Under the pieces are notes generated by a model. It was not told the DNA's origin. It saw only the letters and a list, made by a program, of their open reading frames with translations, and made no database searches. Both the position numbers and the translations under genes were made by a program. Shown here piece by piece: positions 24,531-36,038 of a DNA stretch of 64,000 nucleotides. Positions within the stretch are counted from its first letter, which is position 1. Every line of letters starts with the position of its first letter. The stretch comes from Crotalaria pallida (taxonomy: Eukaryota > Streptophyta > Magnoliopsida > Fabales > Fabaceae): the NCBI GenBank assembly GCA_037953625.1, contig CM075655.1, forward strand, positions 125,185,001 to 125,249,000, written 5' to 3'.

Positions 24531-24996
24531 AGTTAAAATAACTATCCAAATCCATTTGTGAAGCTTGAAGCTCATATTATTGACCCAAGAGACTAAACTC
24601 CTTTTGTGTTCGGAAAATGATAGCTAAATAAACTCGTCAATTATATACTTCTTCTGATTTTACATGCAAGATTTTTTTTGGAGAATTTACGTCTACATAA
24701 AAAATGAGTTAGTGTATTTATGGTATGTTTGTCTTTGCGGTGGAAAACTGCGTTTGGCCAAAAGCTACTAGCATGTTTGTATTTGCGGTAAAACTGCGTT
24801 TGGGCAAAAGCTCCACCGTTGGAGCTGCTTCTAAAAACGCGCGTTTGCGTTTCTGGAACGCTGTTCCAAACATAACAAAGGAGCTGCTTTCACAAACGCG
24901 CGTTCAGTGCCTTAAAACGCACCATCAAACAAGCTATTAAGCTCTTTACATTTCTATTTTTATTTTAATACAGTGGCGTATAAACATCTGCCCACG

Positions 24997-25545
24997 TTAC
25001 CCTTTGTTTGGTTGGGATGATTTTGGGGGAAGAAATTTTGGAAAGAGAGAAAATGGGGAGAAAACAAAGTTTTCTCTCCGTTTGGTTGAGGAGAGAAAAT
25101 GAGGTAGGAAAGAAAATGTGGTTGGTCCCATGAGAAAAAGTTTTCTCTCCTCAAGAGAAGAGAGAACAGAGAAAAAACTGAGATTGATACATAAAATTAC
25201 TCATTTGTCCTTCACTTATTCACTTTATTTGACCTTTTTTAATTTTTTTTATTAAAAAAAACATTTTTATTTCAATAAAAAAATTGTTTTTTTTAATATT
25301 TTGGATTCGAAATTTTTATTAAACAAAAAATAATTGAAGTAAATTTTTTTTTTGTTATTTTAAATATACATACATGTGAAAAAGAAAAAATATATTTTGT
25401 AAAATAAGGGTGTAGCTGTCTTTTGACAAATTTATTGTTTTCTCTCTTTCCACTTTTCTCTCCAACCAAACGAAAGGAGAGAAGACTTAACTTTTCTCTC
25501 TTCCCTATTTCTTTACATTTTCTCTCATACCAAACAACCACAATC
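24997..25545. mobile_element. Inverted-repeat MITE, CTTTGTTTGGTTG type
   Basis: The left end reads CCCTTTGTTTGGTTGGGATG and the right end mirrors it with CCAAACAACC. Both arms carry a long GAGAGAAAA-rich text and its complement (25045-25165 and 25436-25530). Target duplications could not be fixed, so the superfamily is open. The sequence at 26935-26985 (CTCAAACCAAACAAAGTG) is a partial second copy. Confidence 0.6.
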
Positions 25546-26539
25546 TCTACTTATTTTTTTCCTATAATCTCTCTTCCCATTTTATCTGGTGCAACCGAAG
25601 AAAACATAAATGTAGATGCTTTTCTTTTCTTTCTAAAAACAAACATAAAAGGGGAAGTCTAAAAACACGTTGTTTGTACCCCAAATTTTGACTCATGGAA
25701 AATTAACAGGGCAAAATGAAAAAGAAACGATAAAAAAAAAAAAGTATCCAATCTGAACAACATTGACATGGTTAGGATCAAGTCTGAGCGTCAAATCCAG
25801 CAGACCTATGCGTAGCTCCTGAATCCTGATTTTGTACATCCAGAAATAAAGGAAATATCAAAGAAACAATAACAGTGAAAGGAATTCTTCTGACCAAGGG
25901 TTTAACACTTTAATACAAAGGCAAAATCAATCCCCATCATACTAATGCCCCCACCAGCAAATAGATGTGGCGTAGATGAGTTTTTTAAATTCAATTTAAT
26001 TATTGATTCAGAATAAGAATCTTTCATGTTGCATTTATTTGTAGAACTGAATTAACATAATTATTTAAATTGATTGATTGAGATTATGATGGATTGAGGT
26101 TTGAATTGAGATAATGGGATGATTGATTTAAATTTAATGAGAAGCATGTGATTGACTGAGGCTGAAATGGAGCACAGGACGGTGGGCATTGGGTTAGAGA
26201 AAGATGGGACGGGTCCTATGGTACCAAACAACGTTAATATCTTCGAACTCTCTCTATCACACATTGCAATGCCTCGATAATGATGAGCTCTGTTCAGCTT
26301 GAAAGCAGCACAAGTACGAAGCAAGCTACACCGATATAATGACACCACATGCTGATACAACCAGTCACTACAAGACGTTAGACGTTAGTGCTGTTTGCTT
26401 TCAACATCATAAAATTAAAGTGGCTTGTTGATGATATAAAACGTTCAGTGTTTATCTAACCATGCATGTCACTCAAGTTTACATTTCATAATTTTTTTTT
26501 CCTTGGTTGCATGAAAGAAAATGAAAAAAAAAAACAATA

Positions 26540-26735
26540 AAGTTCAGCAAAGTTGATAATTGATTGAGTTTCTTAAATATGTTGTTAGGTTTAGATTTCA
26601 GCCAAAAGTGTTATAGTTGAAGCAAAACTTACTTAGGTTTCTACGTCTTCAAAAGGATTAATCTTCGGTTATCGGTTGGAGATTCATCTCGATACAAGAT
26701 TTTTGTGGTATGACCAAAAAGAAAAAAAAAACATA
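26540..26735 (+). mobile_element. SINE-like sequence, family E
   Basis: GTTGATAATTGATTGAGTTT followed by CTTAAATATG recurs with few changes at 48675-48705. Both have a B-box-like ATT-C core and an A-rich end. No clean target duplication was found. Confidence 0.45.
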
Positions 26736-27930
26736 GAAATTTATATTAGTTTGTCCTAGAGGATATTATTGAAATTTTTTGCTATTATTGAGTACTGTTG
26801 TATGTCTCCCATTCTATTTTCTCTATATTCTCATCTAATTAGGATAGAATTTTTTTTATGGGTGCCTTTAATATTTTTCCCTCTCCTCATTTTCTTTTCT
26901 CAATCAAACAAAAATAAATCTTATTTTCATCATATTTTTTCTTCCCTCAAAATTTCTTTCTCAAAATACCTCAAACCAAACAAAGTGTTAAATCTACTTA
27001 AAGTACAAAAAATTATAAGTTTATACTTTCTAAGTTATGTGATCAAATTGATTTAATGATCTCATTTAACTCCTTAAATTGAAATCACTAAATCAATTTG
27101 AACAAATATTGACTTATCTCGATTATAAGAAAAATTATAGATAAATTCTAAATTCTAAAATTTAGCTATCAAATTGATAAAATGATTCCATTGCAAATGA
27201 TTGAGACGATAATTAATTTGCAAAAAAGGAGTTCTCCCCGACCCTTTTTAAACGGTGTTCAAACAGTTGTATGTGTTATAAAACCTTCAAATTTTAAATG
27301 GAAAATTACTTTTTTTATTTTCAATTTCCATTATGCCAAACGGTTTGTTACCATTTTGAACCTAAATATTTTTGTTGACAATTTTAACAAAGTAGGTTAT
27401 TTGTACTTCAATAATTTGACAATTTCAATTATATAATAAACAACTTTAATTTTTTTTTAAACTTAATTTTCATCTTTCAGCTATAAATTAATCCCAAAAA
27501 ATCGTTTCTAAAACACCAGAGTTTTTCTAAAGTTCAGTAGTTAATATGGAAAGGTTAAAAGTGAACAGTCAGTTTATGCTTAACTGACCCCTGCACTAAT
27601 CTAATCTAATATTAATATATATGTATATATCAAACTCTAATATATATTTGTGAGTCCAAATCCTGAAACTAGAGAGCTCCTCATGGAATGGAGCCCTCAG
27701 AGTAAAAGTTGAGAGAATAGTGCTTTATTAGGCATGTCACGTGTCCTCACTTTCAAAATTTAAAAAAAAAAAAATCTGAAAAGTTGCATCTTATGAATTG
27801 AAGTGAAACGATGCACCCTTTTATTACTAACTGTTTATTTTATCTTGAAAAGGATCTTTTGATTACGCACCTGTTTACTTCACATGGATAGATGCACCTT
27901 TTCAGAATTAAAACCAAGAGGTGCATCTAT

Positions 27931-28375
27931 TATATGAAGTAGAAAATCTTTACTTTTGCCAAGCACCTGTTATATGAAGTAGAAAATCTTAACTTTTGCC
28001 AAGCAAGTACACCTCTGTTCTTTGAAACAAGACAAAAAGAATAGGACATCATACAATACAATCAGTCCAGTGTTCGAAAGTTGAGCAATATTCAGTGAAA
28101 CCAAGAAATTCCAATATTCAGTGAAACCAGTGAATTCCATCTTATACGACAAAGGTGCACCACTACAATACAATGATACCTCTGTTTGAAAGTTCACCAA
28201 TATTCAGTGAAATCAGGAAATTTCATCTTACACAACAAAGGTATACCACTATTTTCATGGGTTCCAGCCCTTTGTCTTCCTCTTTTATCATCTTTTCTTT
28301 TGTCCCACGCCAAGTAATAGGAACTAAGAAATGATATTTTCATGGTTTCAGCCCTTCGTCTTCCTCTTTTTGTCA
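27931..28375. repeat. Cluster of short direct repeats
   Basis: A 40-bp unit starting TATATGAAGTAGAAAATCTT is repeated in tandem at 27931 and 27971. CAATATTCAGTGAAA occurs at about 28087, 28112 and 28198. A segment with TTTCATGG, then CAGCCCTT and GTCTTCCTCTTTT, occurs at about 28252 and 28338. These look like serial local duplications. Confidence 0.7.
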
Positions 28376-28609
28376 ATTTCAAACTTGAAGTTCCTGTTAA
28401 TACAATTTCATTTCATTAATGACAATTATATACTTATGACAAAAAATGGGAAATCAAATAACTAAAGAAGGAAACAAAGACACACGCGAAGGAGTATGTG
28501 ACAAAGATGTGTCAAATGTATACTCAAAGACTCGAGGACAAAATTAAATAACAAAAAAAATATTCAGGAAGTTAACACTCAATAAAAAAGATGTTATCAA
28601 ACCCAATCA

Positions 28610-29300
28610 TGATATCCAAAATTGCAACCGGGCGGAGTTCCGGTCTTCAGTATGCAGATTACACCTCATCTCGAGGTTATTCGGGAAAATTTCTGGTTGG
28701 TTAACGCTATGTGTTTGAATTAGCATCTGGTTTAAAAATAAATTTTCACTTCAGTATATTTTAGAATGTTGCTATGAAAAAATTTACAGGAGTGGAGTTC
28801 CGGTCTCCATTATTCAGTATGCAGATGACACCATTGTCCTCAAGAGGTTATTCGAGAAAATATCTGGTTGGTAAACGCTATACTTCGTGGATTTGAATTA
28901 GCATCTGGTTTAAAAATAAATTTCCATAACAAGTAGCATTATATTATGTTGTTTACGTTGTGTCTGGAGTCGATGTTGGAGGCATCACAAAATTGGTCAT
29001 TTTCCTTTCTCTTACCTTAGAATTCCTCTAATTGCAAAGGCTAAACTTTCAAAACATATTGTCTTTTTATAAAGGTAAGAACTTGTCTTTGGTAGGTAGA
29101 ATAACTCTGATAAACTCTAAACTCTGTTCTATCACATTTGCCCATATATTTCTTGTCTTTTTCTCTCTTCCTGCATGATATTTTAGTTAAAATTCAGAGA
29201 ATTTTTTTGTGGGATGGGTGTAAGGACATGAAGAAATATTAGATGGGATTTAGTATGTCAAAAGTAAGGAAAAAGGCTTAAGAACAAAACATCTATTAGT
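28610..29300 (+). pseudogene. Decayed LINE reverse transcriptase
   Basis: Frame-broken remnant of a plant non-LTR retrotransposon RT. At about 28795-28865 the text translates to PVSIIQYADDTIVLKRLFEK, containing the YADD catalytic motif. Further on come pieces equivalent to KSKFYGV, YLRIPLIAKAKLSKHIVF and a region ending in FFVGWV, in the order expected for the RT thumb. The YADD segment is partly duplicated upstream at about 28630-28745. Many stops and frameshifts rule out function. Confidence 0.75.
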
Positions 29301-30998
29301 ATTTAACCATATGCTTATGTTTGTAAGGCTTTCCTGCATTTTTTTTTTTGGGAATTGGTTAGGAAAAAACAAAAGTCCAATACGACAGTGATTTGGACAA
29401 AATTTTGTGAAAAAGTTTCATCCCTCTATAGTCATGGTCTCATCACGAAGTAAATAGCAGATAAGACAATTTCCAATGACTTATTGTTATGCAATAACTG
29501 TTAATAACAGCCAAAGACAATTTCTTTAACCAATGTTATACTATATCTGACAAATCCAGTTTTAACTCATGATGAATTGTATGTTGCTATCTCATGATAT
29601 AAATATAAACATAGATGTATTGACATGAAGTTTCCAAAACGTGCAGCATAGTTTTCAATAACTATTATCATTTATATGTACAACATTGCTTATATTATTG
29701 TTTTATATTAATTTCTTTATATCAATTATGTAACCTCTATATTAGTTCGCTTATAAATTATTACCTGTTAATTAGTAACTATATTGTTTAATTTAATTAG
29801 TGTAACATTTTAACTTTGAGCAATAATTATTCAATATTTACTTCCTCAGGTTGTTAGAAAAGTTCGTTAAATTATTCGATATTATTCAATAATAACATAG
29901 GATATGGTGGAGAAGATAAAAATTATATGGTTAAAAGGAAATACTAATATGTGGTATATGTCCATATTTGAATGACAAACAAATTAAATGCAATTCAAAG
30001 CATGCTATCTTATTGCCTTTCGATTTGGGGAGTCTTAGTTTTGCGGTTTAGTTGTAAAATATTTTAGCACCATTGGTCACAGTTTATGTGGGGGTTAGCT
30101 GGTTTGTTGGGTAAGTGTTATCTTACATGTAAAATTCATGTAGACACACAATTGTTGCATGTGCATCCCCTATCTTATACTTGAGGTTCTGTTATATTTT
30201 TGTTTCGGTTAGAGTTTTGCATTTTGTACTCTTTTCGTGAGGAGTATTATAATTCTTTACTTTTTTGATTGAATTTTTTTTATCTTAAAAAAAAACCTGA
30301 ATATTATTAAAATTAATATATATATTTCAATTCTTGCAAAATTCTAAATTCAAAGTTATTGATAATATCAATTACTTCTTTTTCTATAAAGTCTACCTAG
30401 ACTATCATGAATTTAATTATATATTTTCTTAATGTTAAATTTTATGTATTTAATTTTTTTGAATTATTTGATTTTAAATAACAATACAATGATTGATATA
30501 TATATATCGTGTATTGAACTAATCATAATATTACAAAAATATTATTACTAAATAATAATATAATGAAAAATGTTCGTACAACCCGTGCATTGCACGGGTT
30601 AAAAACTAGTATATATATATAAGTGTGTGTTTTATCTGAATGAAACAATATCTACATGGCATAAATGAATTTCTAAAGTTATAAATCTAAATACTCAAAA
30701 CAATTAAAATGCAGAATTGATAATTTCCAGCTAATACCTATTTTTTCATTAACCAATCTTAAATTACATCCATACGCATTATATGAACTAAAAGAACGGT
30801 CTTATCTTCTTCCATACTAACTGTTGCATGGTCCAGCATTTTCATTTGTCTGGACATTAGAAACTTCGATAGTCAAAAACTACACACCCTCAGGGGACAC
30901 ATACTCTTGTGTTGTCAAAATCAGAATAGAGATTCAAAGTTAAAATGACTAACAAATATTGCTAAAGCAAGGTTACAATAATAATTAGTCCTTGGATG
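29301..30998. other. AT-rich region between LINE remnant and hAT element
   Basis: Text at about 30180-30290 (TTGTACTCTTTTCGTGAGGA, then a T-rich stretch and A run) looks like a LINE 3' end and may belong to the remnant upstream. A Helitron-like 3' end lies at 30581-30609. Nothing else is assignable. Confidence 0.5.
30581..30609 (+). mobile_element. Helitron 3' terminus
   Basis: A 9-bp-stem hairpin (ACCCGTGCA-T-TGCACGGGT, 30581-30599) is followed after seven bases by CTAG at 30606-30609 and then T. This is the standard Helitron 3' signal: hairpin, CTRR, insertion before T. The 5' TC end to the left was not located. Confidence 0.75.
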
Positions 30999-31562
30999 TA
31001 GTTGCGGAGGATAAGAGGAGCGGGTGGGAGCACCTGCTCCTCCTGAATATTTGTAAATTTAATATATAGTTATAGTCATCGCAACAAATATCATGGGTTC
31101 CAATCCCAACAGCAGCTTTGGTTTTATTTGGTGACATTTTAAACTATTATTTTATTTTTCAAATTAATTTTTTTATTATTTTATTTTTCAACTTAATTTC
31201 CTTATTTTCCCGTTTTTTGTAGCATTTTAAAACCATTATTTTTTTCCTCATACTCTCCTTCCAATCATTCTCAAGGTTAAAAATTCACATTTCACACTTC
31301 TTTTTTTTTTTTGGTCTTATTTAGATTATTGCTTGGTGATTTAGTGAATAATGGTTATAAGTTACAAGTTCTTATGTCTTGTTTAAATTTATGATTAAGT
31401 TTTTGTATTTTTTACATTATTGATTAGTGATTTAATGATTACATTATTGATTAATAATTTAGTGATTACAAATACAAACACACATAATATGTTGAATTTT
31501 TAATATAAATTTTGATTAAATTTAGTAGTATCCCTTGGATATTTTGTCATCCTCCGCCACTG
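30999..31562. mobile_element. Non-autonomous hAT-type element
   Basis: 564 bp with terminal repeats TAGTTGCGGAGGAT (left) and CAGTGGCGGAGGAT (right, read inward). Flanked by an 8-bp duplication with one mismatch: CTTGGATG at 30991-30998 and GTTGGATG at 31563-31570. No transposase frame is present. The 8-bp target size and CAGTGGCGG terminus fit hAT. Confidence 0.8.
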
Positions 31563-32394
31563 GTTGGATGGATCACCGATTAATGTTGCCAAGGGGGGAC
31601 AATGGTTAGTTGAATGGATAATACTTTGTACTTTCATCACTTACCCTAAATTAAGTCCCCCTTGTGGTTGATAGCTAGCTACCTGCGTTGTTTGTTGTTA
31701 CTCATTTAGGAGTACTTATTAATAAAACAAATCTACCACCGTGTACCGTAGTCTTTATTATCGGTCATCATGAATCTCCGCTTTGGAAGCTTTATTTACT
31801 CAACAGTCAACACATGCATGATGATGATATCATCACATCACTGATCCATACTTAGCTTATTTACCCGATAATTCACGGAAAAGGAACGAAACTAAATAAC
31901 ACTAATTAAGTAACTTTCCCACGTCATGCTATTACGTGAGTTTAATCTCAATGTTCAGATTTACCAATCATATAACTGCCAACTAATTACCAAATAAAGT
32001 ATACAACACCGAACCATATAGGCCTATCTTGTTCGCTCAATTATGTCCTTTTCTTTATTTTATTTTTTTTAAATGTTGCAAGAGCAGGACACAAAGACAT
32101 GCATATATGGTTGTTTCAGTTCATCATAAAGGGCGAGGCCGGGGAGAAGTACAAACTTACTAATGATAGATCAAAGACACAGCACATGATCATAACTTGT
32201 TGCTGGGTTTCAAATTTTAGTTTGGGGAGCTCAATTAAATTTTAGATTAAAGTTTTTCAAATCTAATCTCCTGGCTTGTAGCAGGGTTTGGAGTGCTCAA
32301 ACTTTGGGTATAAAAAAAAGTAATAATATATCCTTCATTTTCTCCACTCTTTTTTTCTTTAGTTTATTAAATTAATTAATTACTAGATAAATTT

Positions 32395-32576
32395 TTCTTT
32401 TCAAGGTATCCACCCACGTTATTGGGTGACTAATCATTTCGATATTGTCGAGCTATTTTGGGGTAGTATCTCAACAAGGCCTTTTACATTTTCAAGTGCC
32501 AGAGATCGAACCCCAAACACTTGATTAAGTAACAACATATCCCTTACTATCTGTGCTAGTCTCGATTGGTAACAAA
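32395..32576 (-). mobile_element. SINE-like element
   Basis: Minus-strand copy. The inverse B box reads AGATCGAACCCC at about 32505, the inverse A-box-like text lies near 32550-32570, and a T-rich tract precedes it on the plus strand. Boundaries are approximate because no target duplication was fixed. Confidence 0.55.
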
Positions 32577-32660
32577 ATTCATTTTAATTAAAAATAAAGT
32601 AAAAAAATATTAAATAAACTATCTAAGTATAAATCACTTCACCTAAACATATATTATTAA

Positions 32661-33310
32661 CTAGCTCTTACCCCATGCATTGCACGGGTTATTGATATTT
32701 TAATTTTTTTATATTAAATATTTTAAATTAAATATCATTATTATTTTTATTATAAAGTAAATATTATTATTAAACAACAACAAAAAATAATTATATAAAA
32801 AAAGGTAGGAGTTCAAACCAAACCCTATACTTTAAAAAATTAATCTAAATGATCTTGTTGATAAATTTTGTACTTCCTCATATGAATGAATGAATAAAAA
32901 ATGTAACACTTTTTATATGAGACATTCCATATTTAATTATTTTATGGATAAATTGACATTTTTATATATAATTATCAAATTTATTATGATAAAAAATATT
33001 AAATCAGAATTGAACATAATCTTTTTAATATTTATGTGATGGATGGAGCTGTAGTTTTTTTTTTACAATTAGTATTTTTTTTTAAATATTATTATCAAAT
33101 ATGTTGTTATTAATCATAATTAAATATTTTTATCTTTTTAATCAATTATCTTATCTCAAGTTAATCATAAGATTGAATCCTAAAAATCTTTATCTCATCT
33201 CAAACTAAATATTTTTATTATTTTTTATAATTATCTTTATCTTATTGAATCTTAATCTTTATTTTATTTTATTTTTTTTAATATTTCTGATATCTTAATA
33301 TTAAAAAGTG
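32661..33310 (-). mobile_element. Helitron-like element, minus strand (5' end tentative)
   Basis: On the minus strand a hairpin (ACCCGTGCA-ATGCATGGGGT, plus-strand 32671-32689) is followed by CTAG at 32661-32664, the same signal as at 30581-30609 but on the other strand. The far end is tentatively placed near 33305, where minus-strand text CTTTTTAATATTAAGATATC resembles a Helitron 5' end. The 3' terminus is supported; the extent is not. Confidence 0.5.
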
Positions 33311-33496
33311 CACATGGAGACTTATGCCAGCAACAAAGAAAATGAGCTCTTAGTTTAATTTTTTTTTAAATAAGCCGTAACCTGTATATATCTAAACAGT
33401 AGTGAGATAATGTAAGAATATGGTAGAAAAATAAAGTTTTATTGGAATTTATATATATTCTCACATTTCTACATAATAAGCAATAATACCTATCTT

Positions 33497-33605
33497 ACTT
33501 TTTTTTTTGTTTACATGGGAGGTCTGGGACTAGAACCCATGACCTGTGGGAGGAGGAAATCCTAAGTGTCCCTGCAACCACCAACTTGGCTGTCTTACGC
33601 GGACT
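33497..33605 (-). mobile_element. SINE, family A
   Basis: Minus-strand copy of the short SINE also seen at 59183-59286. The shared blocks on the minus strand include CGCGTAAGA, GTTGGTGG, ACACTTAGGAT, GTCATGGGTTCTA and CCCAGACCTCCCATGTAAA. A T run at 33497-33510 is the tail. GGTTCTAGTCC is a good B box. Confidence 0.85.
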
Positions 33606-33779
33606 CCCTTTATAAATATGGAGAATATAAATCTTAGTAGCGGTGTGAATGACTAAACAAAAATTTAGTTTATCAACATCATTTTTAGTTTTTTTTTGCA
33701 ATTGATTTTTAAAATTATTAACTGATATCGGACTAATTGTCCATATCATATGAGGAAAAAAAAATAGAAAGATAACATT

Positions 33780-33860
33780 GTGCTGCTTTCCCTAGTGTCT
33801 TGTTGGTTTGGAGCATGGCTTCAACCTTGAAGACACTGGTTCGAAACCAGCATGCAGCAG
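33780..33860 (+). other. tRNA-like fossil sequence
   Basis: TGCTGC at the left can pair with GCAGCA at 33854-33859, like an acceptor stem. CTGGTTCGAAACCAG at 33836-33850 forms a T-arm-like hairpin with a perfect B box. The middle does not fold as a normal anticodon arm. It may be a tRNA pseudogene or a SINE head; I cannot decide. Confidence 0.35.
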
Positions 33861-33890
33861 AAGGGAGAAAGATAATATTGTTAAAAAAGT

Positions 33891-34215
33891 TGGTTATTAT
33901 TAATAGTTTTAATTTTCTTGTCACTATAAAAAACAAAAAAAAATATTTACATCAAGTATAAATCAAATCATATTTTTATATAGGATGATATTTATCTATT
34001 ACAATAGACAAAATACATTATAGAAGGAAAATCAAATCATAATATTATATAGGATGATTACATTTGGTTTGTTGTTAATAGTTTTAATTCTCTTGTCACA
34101 ATAAAAAAAAACAAAAAAAATATTTACATCAAACATAAAAAATCAAATCCTATTTTTATATAGGATGATTTTTATCTATTACAATAGACAAAATATATTA
34201 TAGAAAAAAATCAAC
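33891..34215. repeat. Tandem duplication, unit about 180 bp
   Basis: The blocks AATAGTTTTAATT, CTTGTCAC, AATATTTACATCAA and TTATCTATTACAATAGACAA occur in the same order in two copies about 180 bp apart. The sub-block ATATAGGATGAT occurs three times (about 33979, 34048 and 34159). Confidence 0.8.
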
Positions 34216-35369
34216 TCAATTATATTGCCGCAATATAATAAATCAAATCCTATTATTATAAATGAAGTCTTCTTAAATTAAAACTTGAATCTCTCAAGAA
34301 AATGAAACGGTAAGATTGGATATATCGGTCACCGTCACACGTCATCTTCCACTCTCTGCGCGTGATTAAAAAGGTCATTGATGCAGATAACAATAAATAA
34401 CCATCTTCCTTAGTAGTTTATGATAGTCACCCTGAAACAATGAATGCAATATTAGATTTTGATGCACTCTATTGTCACCCGCAATTGAAGAATCAATTGC
34501 TAAAAAAAAAAACTGGTTGAGCATTATTTACTTTGTCGAGATGGACTTGTCCACTTGTCTTTCTCCATTCCCTAACCTCACAATTGGTTACACCAGATCA
34601 AAATTTTGAACAAACTAAATCTAAATTTCCAAAACCTTTATTTTTACTAAATCTAAATTTTATAAATTGAAACACACAAAATCATTTGCCCCTAAACCAA
34701 GGAGAACTTGGATTCTCTAGAACAAACTCTTTTTTCGGCTCTCCAAATTGATTCCTTGTTTGGTGAATCACATATTAGATCAATGATCTATTTGCATAAC
34801 ATTTGACCTAAGAAGAAGATTTGTCGATATTAATGAAAAATTGGATAATGTTATTAAAAATTGATCTATTTTGTAATGGAAATGATTAAAGAGTTCAATA
34901 TACTTAGTTTTTAAAGATTGACTTGATGTATACCTGTGAATATACATAGTTTTTAGAAGGGGGGAAAATATATTATTGCTTTTAAAAGTGAGGATCTGGA
35001 TCCAAATTTAAAAATAAAATGAAGAGGTCGGTGGATATATTAAATTGAAGAAGTCAGCAATAGTAGTGCAATAATAATGCTAGACTTGGTTTGCTTCCAC
35101 ACACTTTCACCAATATAGCAGTCATTCGCAGTTACACTCCAACCCTACTTTTGCTATGGCAGCATAGCTTTCCCGTTTTAGAAATTAGCCTCTTCACTCC
35201 ACCACCACCACTCTCTTTCTTTCTTTCTTTTTCTTTTATTTTACTACTACTCACTAGACTCATCCCTTTGGCTTCATCTATTAGTACTATTGCTCTCTCT
35301 CTCTCCCTATTTATATTAAGTGTTTGGAAGTGAAGAAGAAGAAGATCAAAGTAAGTGATAGTGAAGAAG

Positions 35370-35983
35370 ATGGGGCGTGGGAAGATAGAGATAAAGTTGA
35401 TAGAGAACCCTACGAACAGGCAAGTGACATACTCAAAGAGAAGGAATGGTATCTTCAAGAAAGCTCATGAACTCAGTGTTCTCTGTGATGCTAAGGTCTC
35501 TCTCATCATGTTCTCCAAAAACAACAAGATGCACGAATACATCAGCCCTGGCCTTACGTACGGCCGTCCCAACTCTCCTACCTACTCTTCACTTCATTTT
35601 CTCTACCTCATACATTATTCTTTGTTATTTATAATGTAATGTTACTTATATATGAACCAGGACCAAAAAAGTGATTGATCAGTATCAGAAAACCTTGGGG
35701 GATATCGATCTGTGGCGTTCACACTATGAGGTACCGTACCTTTCTAGTGACCTTTCTTCTCTTTCTAGATAGATAGGGTAGTGTTTGAGTTTTTTTGCTG
35801 ATTTTGTTATTACGGGCAATATGTGTGTTTAATTTGCAGAAAATGATGGATAACTTGAAGAAACTGAAAGATATTAACAATAAACTCAGAAGACAGATCA
35901 GGTAAATTAAATAAAACTGATTTTCTTATTTTCCTTTTTATATTTTACACTTACATATATGTGCAAGCTAAGCCCTTTTGGTA

Positions 35984-36038
<55 letters not shown>

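Larger units (their letters stand above)
24531..28600. other. Intergenic region rich in small repeats
   Basis: No gene supported. It includes GC-richer repeat text at 24725-24945, a long inverted-repeat element at about 24997-25545, a partial relative of it at about 26840-26985, a SINE-like copy at about 26540-26735 and short direct repeats at 27931-28375. Open frames here look like chance or transposon text. Confidence 0.6.
31571..35369. other. Upstream region of the TM6 gene
   Basis: No other gene seen. It holds a SINE (about 32395-32576), a minus-strand Helitron end (32661), a family A SINE (33497-33605), a tRNA-like fossil (about 33780-33860) and a 180-bp tandem duplication (33891-34215). 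The stretch at 34300-35369 has no repeat I recognise and should include the MADS gene promoter. A pyrimidine-rich leader lies at 35200-35310. Confidence 0.6.

Noticed and set aside
15989..24539. CRISPR array, suggested by the regular 23-bp repeats
   Set aside because: Repeats are palindromic and inverted with 3-4 bp linkers, not direct repeats with 30-bp spacers, and the genome is a plant.
35355..35369. Five extra codons before the MADS domain starting at GTG
   Set aside because: Plant nuclear genes start at ATG; MGRGK at 35370 is the standard MADS start.
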